From positions 1 to 45,268 of IMG/VR virus record IMGVR_UViG_3300046522_000744: a DNA stretch of 45,268 nucleotides. One strand, written 5' to 3'. The notes below the pieces were generated by a model. It was not told the origin of the DNA and ran no database searches. It saw only the letters and a list, made by a program, of their open reading frames with translations. This DNA is from a virus. Shown piece by piece: positions 39,499 through 45,268 of the stretch. Positions within the stretch are counted from its first letter, which is position 1. Each line of letters starts with the position of its first letter. A program made the translations under genes and the position numbers.

Positions 39499-39740
39499 GC
39501 CACCCTCCCGCGTTTGAACGTCTCACCATGAGTGGCCCCGGCGAGCATGAGCGAGAGCGGCCCAAATGGATTTTCCTCGGGGCATTCCGTGATGCCCGTG
39601 AGTCTCGGCGGCCGGCCACGGAAACGGCCACGCGCCAATTCGCGTCCCGTGGCGGCTGCTTCGTCGAAATTATCGCCATCGATCTCCTGGGCGAAGATCT
39701 CGCCGGTCTCCGGATCATGTGCGGTGACAAACCACTTCAT
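39495..39740 (-). CDS. Small hypothetical early protein
   Basis: 81 aa, MKWFVTAHDPETGEIFAQEIDGDNFDEAAATGRELARGRF. Beta strand then helix, compact. Overlaps both neighbours by 4 nt. Not recognised. Confidence 0.55.
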   Translation of the reverse strand: MKWFVTAHDPETGEIFAQEIDGDNFDEAAATGRELARGRFRGRPPRLTGITECPEENPFGPLSLMLAGATHGETFKRGRVA

Positions 39741-40384
39741 CCCATGGTCCTCCGGAATTGCTGGCCGACTGTAGCCGCTCGACCGATCTCGGCGTTGGCT
39801 CGCGTAATTGCGAGCGCGTTGTCCCTGGCTTCGTTTAGACTCCGCATCGCTTCTTCGCTGCCACCGGTATCCGGATGGGCTCGCCGCGCGAGTTCGCGGT
39901 AAGACTTCAAAATCATTGCCTCACCGGCGTTCACCACGATCTGCAGCACATCCCAGCAAGTCGCCTGAGTTTTTTCTGCCAGCGCCGTATATCCCGCGAA
40001 AGCCTGCTCAACGCTGCCCACGCCCCATCGTTCCTGTCCGCGCAACGCCTCTACGTGCTTAGCCACCGCCCACAGATTGCACTCCGGCTTGTTCCACTTA
40101 TCGCAGGCCAGCACGACGCGCCGCTTCCGCAGCGTGAAATATACCGCCACCCCACGATCCTTTGGTGCAGCCTGATTGGCGTAAGGCCGTCCATCGAGCC
40201 GCGTCTGCACGTTGGTTGAGACGACCGGATGCAACGCTCCGAGCAGCCGCAACTCGTGCTCGAGCATGTCGAGCGCTTGGGTCATTGAGACGCCGCTGCC
40301 GCGCGCGCCAAAGCGGGAATGCTGCGGAAATTGTGTCCGCGGCCAACCGGCCGGCCAGTGCAGCGGAAAACTCGGTTCGCTCAT
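39737..40384 (-). CDS. J-domain protein with phage-type N-terminal domain
   Basis: 215 aa from ATG at 40384. The C-terminal region SYRELARRAHPDTGGSEEAMRSLNEARDNAL contains the HPD tripeptide and flanking helices of a J domain (about residues 162-195), which stimulates Hsp70 (DnaK). The N-terminal half (SGVSMTQALDMLEHELRLLGAL, CDKWNKPECNLWAVAKHVEAL) is a separate domain. Such J-domain proteins recur in phage replication regions, probably recruiting host DnaK; this is inference from the domain. Confidence 0.8.
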   Translation of the reverse strand: MSEPSFPLHWPAGWPRTQFPQHSRFGARGSGVSMTQALDMLEHELRLLGALHPVVSTNVQTRLDGRPYANQAAPKDRGVAVYFTLRKRRVVLACDKWNKPECNLWAVAKHVEALRGQERWGVGSVEQAFAGYTALAEKTQATCWDVLQIVVNAGEAMILKSYRELARRAHPDTGGSEEAMRSLNEARDNALAITRANAEIGRAATVGQQFRRTMG

Positions 40385-40725
40385 CGCCGATCCTCCAGGG
40401 CAAAGGTTCGCTGCCGATCGAGCGCAAACCGTGCGGTGCCACGGAGGGCCGTACGCTTCGGCGCGCGCGTTTCGGGATCGCTGACGTCGACGGTCACTTC
40501 GCCGGCGCGGACGCAAAACCGCGTCTTCGAGGAAAGCGTCTTCACAGCGACGGACACTTCACTTCCGAGCGTGATTCGCGGCGGCGTTTCATAGCTATCG
40601 TCATCCTCGACCGACACCGCACCGCGTAGCGCGTTGAGCACGGATGAGATGCCTTTGTCCGAGCGAAGGATTATCTTCACCCCGCGATAATGTTCGTCGC
40701 GAATCGTGATGATCACGCGTGGCAT
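40381..40725 (-). CDS. Hypothetical early protein
   Basis: 114 aa, MPRVIITIRDEHYRGVKIILRSDKGISSVLNAL, ATG at 40725. Alternating strands with basic C-terminus. Overlaps the J-domain gene and the next gene by 4 and 13 nt. Not recognised. Confidence 0.55.
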   Translation of the reverse strand: MPRVIITIRDEHYRGVKIILRSDKGISSVLNALRGAVSVEDDDSYETPPRITLGSEVSVAVKTLSSKTRFCVRAGEVTVDVSDPETRAPKRTALRGTARFALDRQRTFALEDRR

Positions 40726-40946
40726 GATTCGAGTCCCTCCTCCGGTAGTTCCCTCGTCGGGAAGAGTTGTGCGGTTCCGGTCAACCCGCTGCCGAGCGCG
40801 ACGCGGTATAGCTCAGCGTGCCACATCGCCATCTCGATCGACACAGGCTCGGCAAAGCGAAGCCGGATTGGGCGGGACTCTCCATCCTTGGTTCTGAAAA
40901 ATCCCGACCAGGAAGCCGCCGGAACATTGGTGCCCACGATCGCCAT
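40713..40946 (-). CDS. Small hypothetical early protein
   Basis: 77 aa from ATG at 40946 (MAIVGTNVPAASWSGFFRTKDG). Likely beta-rich. Its ATG overlaps the previous stop (TAATG-like at 40946-40948). Not recognised. Confidence 0.5.
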   Translation of the reverse strand: MAIVGTNVPAASWSGFFRTKDGESRPIRLRFAEPVSIEMAMWHAELYRVALGSGLTGTAQLFPTRELPEEGLESCHA

Positions 40947-41524
40947 TACCCTCCCCCTTTCTCGAAAGGCACATCGAAGGCCGGATTGTTGCCGCGTTCG
41001 AGCACCTTCGCAAAAATCGGATCGTAAAAACCGAGGATCCCGATGAGGTCTTTGACCAACGCATGCGCCGTTTTTGCTGCCGCTCCAGCGTTGCTCGGAT
41101 GCCGCAAGGCGAGCTGCACCTGCGAGACCAGCACGAGCAACTTGACGATCGTGATGGAGATATCGACCCGCGCTTCGCCGAAATGGTTCGCTGCCGCGAA
41201 ATACGCTTCGCGGAGACCAGGCTCGTTGCGCTGCGCATCTTGCAGCCGGCGCGCGGCCAGGATGTCCAACGCCGGGCACTTCATTTCCTCGGCGAGTTGC
41301 GCATCGAGTTTCCGCACCGCATCGACCCATGCGATTCGCGTGGCCATCGCGGCCTCGATTGTGAGGGTTCCCTCAGTGACCGCGACCGCCAGGGTGATAT
41401 CCGCGTCAGCATTGATGAAGCGGATCAGATCTCGAGAGTGATCCGTGAGTGGCTGCACGGTGATGGGCAGGCGCGGCGTCTCCCAAAACACCGGTCCGGA
41501 GACATGGTCATTTTCCTCGATCAT
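40946..41524 (-). CDS. Hypothetical early protein, 192 aa
   Basis: 192 aa, MIEENDHVSGPVFWETPRLPITVQPLTDHSRDLIRFINADADITLAVAVTEG. Helical; ARRLQDAQRNEPGLREAYFAAANHFGEARVDISITIVKLLVLVSQVQLALRH suggests an alpha-helical bundle. Not recognised. Start overlaps the tiny ORF 41521-41568 by 4 nt. Confidence 0.55.
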   Translation of the reverse strand: MIEENDHVSGPVFWETPRLPITVQPLTDHSRDLIRFINADADITLAVAVTEGTLTIEAAMATRIAWVDAVRKLDAQLAEEMKCPALDILAARRLQDAQRNEPGLREAYFAAANHFGEARVDISITIVKLLVLVSQVQLALRHPSNAGAAAKTAHALVKDLIGILGFYDPIFAKVLERGNNPAFDVPFEKGGG

Positions 41525-41568
41525 AATTCGCCCTCAACTTTCTGTTCCATCATGGGTTCCGCGTTCAT
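41521..41568 (-). CDS. Tiny ORF (15 aa) in the early operon
   Basis: 15 aa, MNAEPMMEQKVEGEL, ATG at 41568 overlapping the upstream stop and stop overlapping the next ATG. Chained by overlaps on both sides; may be a translational-coupling stub rather than a working protein. Confidence 0.3.
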   Translation of the reverse strand: MNAEPMMEQKVEGEL

Positions 41569-41825
41569 CGTTTTGCCCTTCGCGCTTCATGCTCCTCGCG
41601 GGCCGCGATCCCCTTCGCTCGCTTCGCCTGGGCGATCTGCAGAGCCTCCTCGCGCGAACGCCGGCGTCCGTAGTAAACCTGCGCGTGGTTGCGCTGATAC
41701 CTCCGGCCGCGCCAGGAAACGGAAAAGCAAGGTAGCTGCTTGTCACCTTGCCGAACAAAAGTCTCCGTGATGCCGACGAACCCGGTGTTACTCGCCGCCT
41801 TTCGATTGCCGATTCTCACGCTCAT
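41565..41825 (-). CDS. Small AP2-like DNA-binding protein
   Basis: 86 aa from ATG at 41825. NTGFVGITETFVR....LPCFSVSWRGRRYQRNHAQVYYGRRRSREEALQIAQAKRA resembles an AP2-type domain (three strands then an amphipathic helix; basic). AP2 domains occur in phage-encoded regulators and HNH proteins. Overlaps both neighbours by 4 nt. Confidence 0.5.
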   Translation of the reverse strand: MSVRIGNRKAASNTGFVGITETFVRQGDKQLPCFSVSWRGRRYQRNHAQVYYGRRRSREEALQIAQAKRAKGIAAREEHEARRAKR

Positions 41826-42115
41826 GCCGGCACCTCGCTTTTTTCTGGCGGCGTCACCCGCATCCAATGGGTTACATCCTGCAGCTCGATGCGGTACCCT
41901 CCGGTACTTCTCCAATATTCCGGATTGCCCCCTTGCTCCCAATCACGGCGCGCAACAGCAATCCGATTCCACCGTGTCCAGATGAGCACTTCATCTTCGG
42001 GATCGTTTTCCTTCGTCCATTTGATCCAGCCTCCTTTTTCGGAGGCAACTGCAAGCGGCGCCGCCAGTGCGTTGTCACCGCTGGACTTAAACGATTCCTC
42101 AGCTATTTGGTTCAT
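41822..42115 (-). CDS. DUF551-like protein
   Basis: 97 aa, ATG at 42115. The stretch GGWIKWTKENDPEDEVLIWTRWNRIAVARRDWEQGG ... QDVTHWMRVTPPEK is laid out like the DUF551 family (WI....P.....VL......I...; THWM.LP.P), common in phages, unknown function. Moderately confident. Confidence 0.45.
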   Translation of the reverse strand: MNQIAEESFKSSGDNALAAPLAVASEKGGWIKWTKENDPEDEVLIWTRWNRIAVARRDWEQGGNPEYWRSTGGYRIELQDVTHWMRVTPPEKSEVPA

Positions 42116-42131
42116 CTTCTTCTTAGGGTTC

Positions 42132-42172
42132 TTGCCCCGGTTGCGTTCACAGCGCGCCGGGGCAATTTTTTT
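42132..42172 (+). terminator. Rho-independent terminator on the + strand
   Basis: TTGCCCCGG (42132-42140) and CCGGGGCAA (42157-42165) form a perfect 9-bp stem, directly followed by T7 (42166-42172). It is a terminator for rightward transcription only: on the leftward strand the hairpin is preceded, not followed, by a run of A. It lies in the 64-nt gap between two leftward genes, where it would block antisense readthrough toward the early promoter. Confidence 0.7.
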
Positions 42173-42179
42173 GGGTTAG

Positions 42180-42320
42180 TCAGTCACGGAAAACTTGGAT
42201 CCCGAGCCAGACGAGGATCGAAAGTACCCCCAGCGCGGCGCCGACGCACAGCAACACGAGTCCGCAACCGCCGCCTTCGTCCTCCCGCTCTTCATCGTCG
42301 TTGGGCAGCAGCTCACTCAT
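42180..42320 (-). CDS. Tiny single-pass membrane protein (46 aa)
   Basis: 46 aa from ATG at 42320, overlapping the upstream gene's stop (ATGA). Acidic N-terminus MSELLPNDDEEREDEGGG, then a hydrophobic segment GLVLLCVGAALGVLSILVWLGIQVF. Type I membrane protein or small holin-like candidate, but holins usually cluster with lysis genes and none is seen. It lies near the early promoter. Confidence 0.5.
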   Translation of the reverse strand: MSELLPNDDEEREDEGGGCGLVLLCVGAALGVLSILVWLGIQVFRD

Positions 42321-42637
42321 GCGGCTTGGGATTGAAGCATTTCGACGACGCGATGCGCTTGCACTGCCTCACCTTTCAGCCGCGCGGTGATCTGCCTGCG
42401 AAAGTAGCGGGGGTTAGACGCCCCGAGCGCCGTCGATTTCGTGAGCCGCCATTTTTTGTGATTCGCGTTCAGCGTCTCAGGTTGGACTTTGAGCATCCGA
42501 GCCGCCTGCCGAGGAGTGAGTACATCGAGACGTTCGGCTAATTCACCGCGGAGGAGTTTGCCTCCTTCGGCGATGAGCGCCGCCGTCACTCTTTCGAGGA
42601 TCAGACTCCGTTCTTCAGGACTCAGGTCGAGATTCAT
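42317..42637 (-). CDS. Excisionase/MerR-like helix-turn-helix protein
   Basis: 106 aa, ATG at 42637. Residues about 40-80 (LTPRQAARMLKVQPETLNANHKKWRLT..NPRYFRRQI) follow the MerR/excisionase HTH pattern (L....A..L.V...TL....) with a wing-like tail. Second gene of the leftward early operon. Excisionase role is inferred from position near the switch; a transcription regulator is equally possible. Confidence 0.6.
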   Translation of the reverse strand: MNLDLSPEERSLILERVTAALIAEGGKLLRGELAERLDVLTPRQAARMLKVQPETLNANHKKWRLTKSTALGASNPRYFRRQITARLKGEAVQAHRVVEMLQSQAA

Positions 42638-42650
42638 CGGCTCGAACCGG

Positions 42651-42842
42651 TCACGCCGCTTTACGTTCTGGCTTCGCGAGGGGACTCTTGAAAATTTCCT
42701 CGATCACCGGTAGCCCGCGCTCCAGCGCTTTGCGCATTGTGGTTGAGTCCGGTAGCCCAATCGCCTTCGCCACGCGCTTAATTTCGGAATCGAGCGTGCC
42801 GTCGATGCGAAGCGGTTTCACGATGTCTTTGGTCTTGGCCAT
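42651..42842 (-). CDS. Ribbon-helix-helix regulator (leftward)
   Basis: 63 aa, ATG at 42842. KPLRIDGTLDSEIKRVAKAIGLPDSTTMRKALERGLPVIEE fits a ribbon-helix-helix (Arc/CopG-type) fold: one beta strand, then two helices around the G..DST turn. The same motif, G..DST..R..L..GL..IE, occurs in the divergent regulator at 42920, showing the two are paralogues. First gene of the leftward early operon. Confidence 0.7.
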   Translation of the reverse strand: MAKTKDIVKPLRIDGTLDSEIKRVAKAIGLPDSTTMRKALERGLPVIEEIFKSPLAKPERKAA

Positions 42843-42849
42843 GCGCCGA

Positions 42850-42877
42850 TAAGTATAGATGTTCTATACCCAGTCAA
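42850..42877 (-). promoter_or_regulatory. Candidate leftward early promoter
   Basis: On the leftward strand TTGACT (42872-42877) is spaced 16 bp from TACTTA (42850-42855), with a 14-bp alternative TATACT at 42852-42857. The gapped operator (42853-42869) fills the space and overlaps the -10. Repression there would shut the leftward operon. Confidence 0.5.
42853..42869. promoter_or_regulatory. Operator-like inverted repeat at the lysogeny switch
   Basis: GTATAG ATGTT CTATAC, a perfect 6-bp inverted repeat with a 5-nt spacer. A further CTATAC half-site (42907-42912) in the same phase has a weaker partner GTGTAA (42896-42901), giving a second possible operator. Two facing RHH regulators flank the 77-nt intergenic region. 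Confidence 0.65.
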
Positions 42878-42885
42878 CAAAATTC

Positions 42886-42913
42886 TTGCCCTGCCGTGTA
42901 ATATCTCTATACC
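42886..42913 (+). promoter_or_regulatory. Candidate rightward promoter of the regulator operon
   Basis: TTGCCC (42886-42891) with a 16-bp spacer to TATACC (42908-42913), which overlaps the second operator half-site CTATAC (42907-42912). Drives the RHH-GYF gene pair at 42920. The A/T-rich -10 on a GC-rich background is the main support. Confidence 0.4.
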
Positions 42914-42919
42914 CGCGCC

Positions 42920-43249
42920 ATGCCCAAGAAGCGGAAGCCTCCCATGACGAAAGTCGTCCCGGTAAAAATGAGCGACTCCCTTTACGAACGCCTACAAACG
43001 GTAGCTGAGCTAGTCGGCGAGGCCGACAGCACAATCATCCGCCTTGTACTTCGTGCAGGCCTGGCGCAGATCGAAAAGGACAAGTATCAAGTTTTCAAAT
43101 TTGATCAGGATTTCAGCGAGGCCGGCGAGACGCGTGGTGCGGATGTGGACGACCTCTCTACAGACTCAACTCGCAACCTTCCCCCTCCGCTAGCACACCG
43201 AAGCCGAGCCCCAAGAAGCGACAAAAAATCCGCCAGTCCCAAATCATGA
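42920..43249 (+). CDS. Ribbon-helix-helix regulator (rightward), likely lysogeny repressor
   Basis: 109 aa, ATG at 42920 (another ATG eight codons in, MTKVVPVKM). The first 50 residues (TKVVPVKMSDSLYERLQTVAELVGEADSTIIRLVLRAGLAQIEK) make an RHH unit paralogous to the divergent gene. The tail is Ser/Arg/Pro-rich. Stop overlaps the next ATG (ATGA). In P22, Arc and Mnt are RHH regulators; this pair may work likewise as the repressor and its antagonist. Inference. Confidence 0.65.
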   Translation: MPKKRKPPMTKVVPVKMSDSLYERLQTVAELVGEADSTIIRLVLRAGLAQIEKDKYQVFKFDQDFSEAGETRGADVDDLSTDSTRNLPPPLAHRSRAPRSDKKSASPKS

Positions 43250-43944
43250 GCTACTTCGTTCATAGGAACGGCCAAACGATCGGCCCATATTCGCCCGACA
43301 ACATCGTCGTTATGCTCCGCGCACACCAGCTCGCGCTCGAGGACTTGGCTGTCGAGGAGGGCTGCGAAGACTGGCAGCCCCTAGGAGTGATCGTCGACCC
43401 GGCCGTCTTCGATCCACCCCCCCCTTCTAATAAGCCCGCGCATCCTCAGCCGGCTCGCCATTGTTCGCCCATCCCCGCATCGGCATTACGCGGCAGAACG
43501 CTTCCCACAAAGGCCGAAGTGACAGGTACGCGCACGGGCGCCTTTACGTGGGTGTTCGCTCTTTTTCTTAGCGTGATGCTAATCGGCTACATCGTGAATC
43601 TGGGGCAAGGTACTGATTTGATGGGTGTGGAGGAGCGCGCGCCGTGGAACGCGGGAAAGGGTTTCGTTTTGCAAGGCTTGAAGTCGCCAAGTTCTGCGAA
43701 GTTTCCGAGCGCCTACGATGGAAATGTGGGGTGGGATTCAATCGGTTCCGATCGCTGGGCGGTTTGGGGGTTCGTCGACTCGCAAAACAGCTTCGGAGCT
43801 ACCGTCCGAAATGAATGGCGCGCGGTCGTAGAACGCCGTGGCACAGACTGGCATCGTTTGTATCTTCGCTTGGGCGATCAGGAAGTTGGTGATCGATACC
43901 TATGGAGCAAAACGGACAGCTCGTCCTCGACCGCAGCGCGGTGA
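43246..43944 (+). CDS. GYF-like, membrane-anchored protein (lysogenic conversion candidate)
   Basis: 232 aa, ATG at 43246. N-terminal GYF_2-type domain (SYFVHRNGQTIGPYSPDNIVVMLRAHQL..EEGCEDWQPLG, residues 1-50), Pro-rich linker, one membrane segment at about 97-119 (FTWVFALFLSVMLIGYIVNL) and a C-terminal beta-rich domain with LKSPSSAKFP and WGFVDSQNSFGATVRNEWRAVVE. Expressed from the lysogen-side operon, so a role in superinfection exclusion is plausible. Function unproven. Confidence 0.65.
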   Translation: MSYFVHRNGQTIGPYSPDNIVVMLRAHQLALEDLAVEEGCEDWQPLGVIVDPAVFDPPPPSNKPAHPQPARHCSPIPASALRGRTLPTKAEVTGTRTGAFTWVFALFLSVMLIGYIVNLGQGTDLMGVEERAPWNAGKGFVLQGLKSPSSAKFPSAYDGNVGWDSIGSDRWAVWGFVDSQNSFGATVRNEWRAVVERRGTDWHRLYLRLGDQEVGDRYLWSKTDSSSSTAAR

Positions 43945-43951
43945 TCCGATT

Positions 43952-45268
43952 TTGAAGGCGCGAATTCCCGAGCAACTCATTGTCGGCACCCTTCGGTTCC
44001 GAGTCTATAAACTCGCGGACGATCGGTTAGCTTTCAGCTACAAACACGGCACAAAACGTGTCGTCGTGAAACGACGCGAACTTGATGATCTCCGGGCCGA
44101 GGCCGAACGCATAGCGACCGGTATTCTCAATGCCGAGACTGCTGCCATCGACGTCACCGCCGAAGATCGCCGCATATTCGTGGCCGCGCGCAACACACTT
44201 ATGCCGCTGGGTCTGCACGTAGATGCTGTCGCCCGTGACGTAGCCGCCGCGGCGCAGATCGCGCCAGGAGTATCGATCGCGGACCTTGCTCGAGCATACC
44301 AACGTCAGCGGCCGTCCGAGCGCGTCGGCGTGAAGGTTCACGCCCTCATCGTGGCGATCCAGGCGGAGAAAGATGAAGCTGACCTTTCTGGCCGCTGGAA
44401 GCGCGATGTGAAGAACGACCTCAAGTGGTTGGACGAAGCATTTGGCGAGCGGGATATCGCTGAGATCTCGTCGGACGAAATCTTAGATCGGCTGAGAGCA
44501 CTGCAGAAGGAAAGAGGCTTCGACTGGAAACGTCGAAATCACCTGCGGGACAAAGCCGTGCTGCTCTGGCTCTACGCCCAAGAACGGGAGATCCTGCCGC
44601 TCGATCGAAAGACGGCCGCGGAAATTGTCTCGCGCCTCCCGAAGCCACGACGCACCGCGAAGATTTCGACGTACAGTCCGACCGAAATGCTGGCGTGGAT
44701 CACAAACATTCGACCCAAATATCTCCCGTGGCTACTCGTTGGCGGGTTCAGCGGCGTACGCAGCGAGGAGATCGCGCCCGATCCTGAAAGCAATAAAGAC
44801 CCGCTTCGATGGGAAGATTTCAGATGGGAAAAGCGGTACATCTCGATTCGGCCTGAGACGGCAAAAGTCCGAGATCAACCCCGCCACGTTCCGATCTCCG
44901 ACAACCTGTTTGCCTGGCTGGAACCGTGGCATCACGCCACCGGCCTCGTGTGTGCCCCACCCCAGCCGAGCAGCAAAGAAACCGCGCGGCTCGGAAGGAT
45001 TACTGGCGCCGAGATAGATGGACGCTGGGTGCAGCTGAAGTGGAGGCCAAACGCTCTTCGACACACTTGCATCAGTGCGCTGCTCGGGTTGAGGGACGCC
45101 AATGGAGTGCAGATCAACAGCATCAGCCACGTCGCGGAAATCTGTGGCACCAGCGAGAAGAAAATCCGGACGAACTATTTGGAGCCGATGGATGCCGAAG
45201 AAGCAGCGGCGTGGTTCCAAATGATGCCGCCCCATCGCCCAGAAAACGTCCTCTCCCTGTTTGCTTAA
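43952..45268 (+). CDS. int: Tyrosine recombinase (phage integrase)
   Basis: 438 aa from TTG at 43952, preceded by GGTGA; the same frame is open further left (43838), overlapping the GYF-like gene by 107 nt. The C-terminal catalytic part has box-I Arg in GFSGVRSEEI, the Lys in ETAKVRD, a second Arg in PNALRHT and the Tyr in NYLEP. The usual His of HxLR is Asn (PNALR) and the second His/Trp is replaced near CGTSEKKIR. The typical verrucomicrobial style (..AEEAAAWFQMMP) is present. The window ends at its stop codon, so the right att site is outside. Confidence 0.85.
   Translation: MKARIPEQLIVGTLRFRVYKLADDRLAFSYKHGTKRVVVKRRELDDLRAEAERIATGILNAETAAIDVTAEDRRIFVAARNTLMPLGLHVDAVARDVAAAAQIAPGVSIADLARAYQRQRPSERVGVKVHALIVAIQAEKDEADLSGRWKRDVKNDLKWLDEAFGERDIAEISSDEILDRLRALQKERGFDWKRRNHLRDKAVLLWLYAQEREILPLDRKTAAEIVSRLPKPRRTAKISTYSPTEMLAWITNIRPKYLPWLLVGGFSGVRSEEIAPDPESNKDPLRWEDFRWEKRYISIRPETAKVRDQPRHVPISDNLFAWLEPWHHATGLVCAPPQPSSKETARLGRITGAEIDGRWVQLKWRPNALRHTCISALLGLRDANGVQINSISHVAEICGTSEKKIRTNYLEPMDAEEAAAWFQMMPPHRPENVLSLFA

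Noticed and set aside
1-45268. tRNA genes or an integrase target tRNA
   Set aside because: I saw no cloverleaf-like sequence or tRNA 3' end near the prophage boundary; the left junction is in attC DNA instead.

Overview
The window has two parts: an integron gene-cassette array (about 444-6210) and most of a temperate tailed-phage genome (about 6210 to the right edge). DNA is GC-rich and genes are dense. The cassette sites, the integrase type and the phage proteins together suggest a verrucomicrobial host, most likely Opitutaceae. That placement is my inference from recognised sequence style; no rRNA or housekeeping gene is present to confirm it.

Cassette array. Eight complete attC sites of 124-130 bp and a ninth, broken one alternate with single small ORFs, all rightward. 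Each site starts with GCC(T/G)AAC or a variant, ends with GTT(A/C)GGC or a variant, and carries an L-box with one extrahelical base. The long inner stems differ between sites but stay complementary. The cassettes encode small membrane proteins, one exported protein, one membrane-anchored coiled-coil-like protein and one soluble 311-aa protein; none has a function I recognise. Cassettes 2 and 7 are paralogues. No integron integrase lies in the window. To the left is the start of a leftward gene of unknown function.

Prophage. The ninth attC stops halfway, and phage sequence begins at about 6210. Nearly all phage genes read leftward. From right to left they are: a rightward lysogeny block at the right edge (tyrosine integrase, a GYF-like membrane protein and a ribbon-helix-helix regulator); a divergent paralogous ribbon-helix-helix regulator with shared operator-like repeats between the two; an early region with an excisionase/MerR-like protein, many small overlapping ORFs, a J-domain protein, a lambda-O-like initiator gene with an iteron-type origin inside it, a ParB-like protein next to a TAGT-like glycosyltransferase, a lipoprotein, a DUF932 protein, and an AAA+ ATPase plus a MgsA/RarA C-terminal protein in two overlapping genes; then the late operon. 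The late operon follows lambda order (Nu1-like small terminase, gpA-type large terminase, gpB-type portal, S49 protease, scaffold, major capsid, decoration, joining, tail terminator, tail tube, chaperone, tape measure, fibres), so a siphovirus is expected. Tape-measure length suggests a short tail of about 60 nm.

Cargo. Two rightward insertions interrupt the leftward operons: a two-gene DUF5131 (three-Cys motif)-TcmP module at 29.7-31.5 kb and a small HD-GYP-associated-domain-like ORF at 25.4-25.6 kb. No lysis gene is recognisable.

Most worth following up: the attC apparently used as (or broken by) the prophage insertion site; covarying attC stems; the TcmP-DUF5131 cargo; the ParB-glycosyltransferase pair; the split RarA; the RHH/RHH switch; and virion genes with export-like N-termini.
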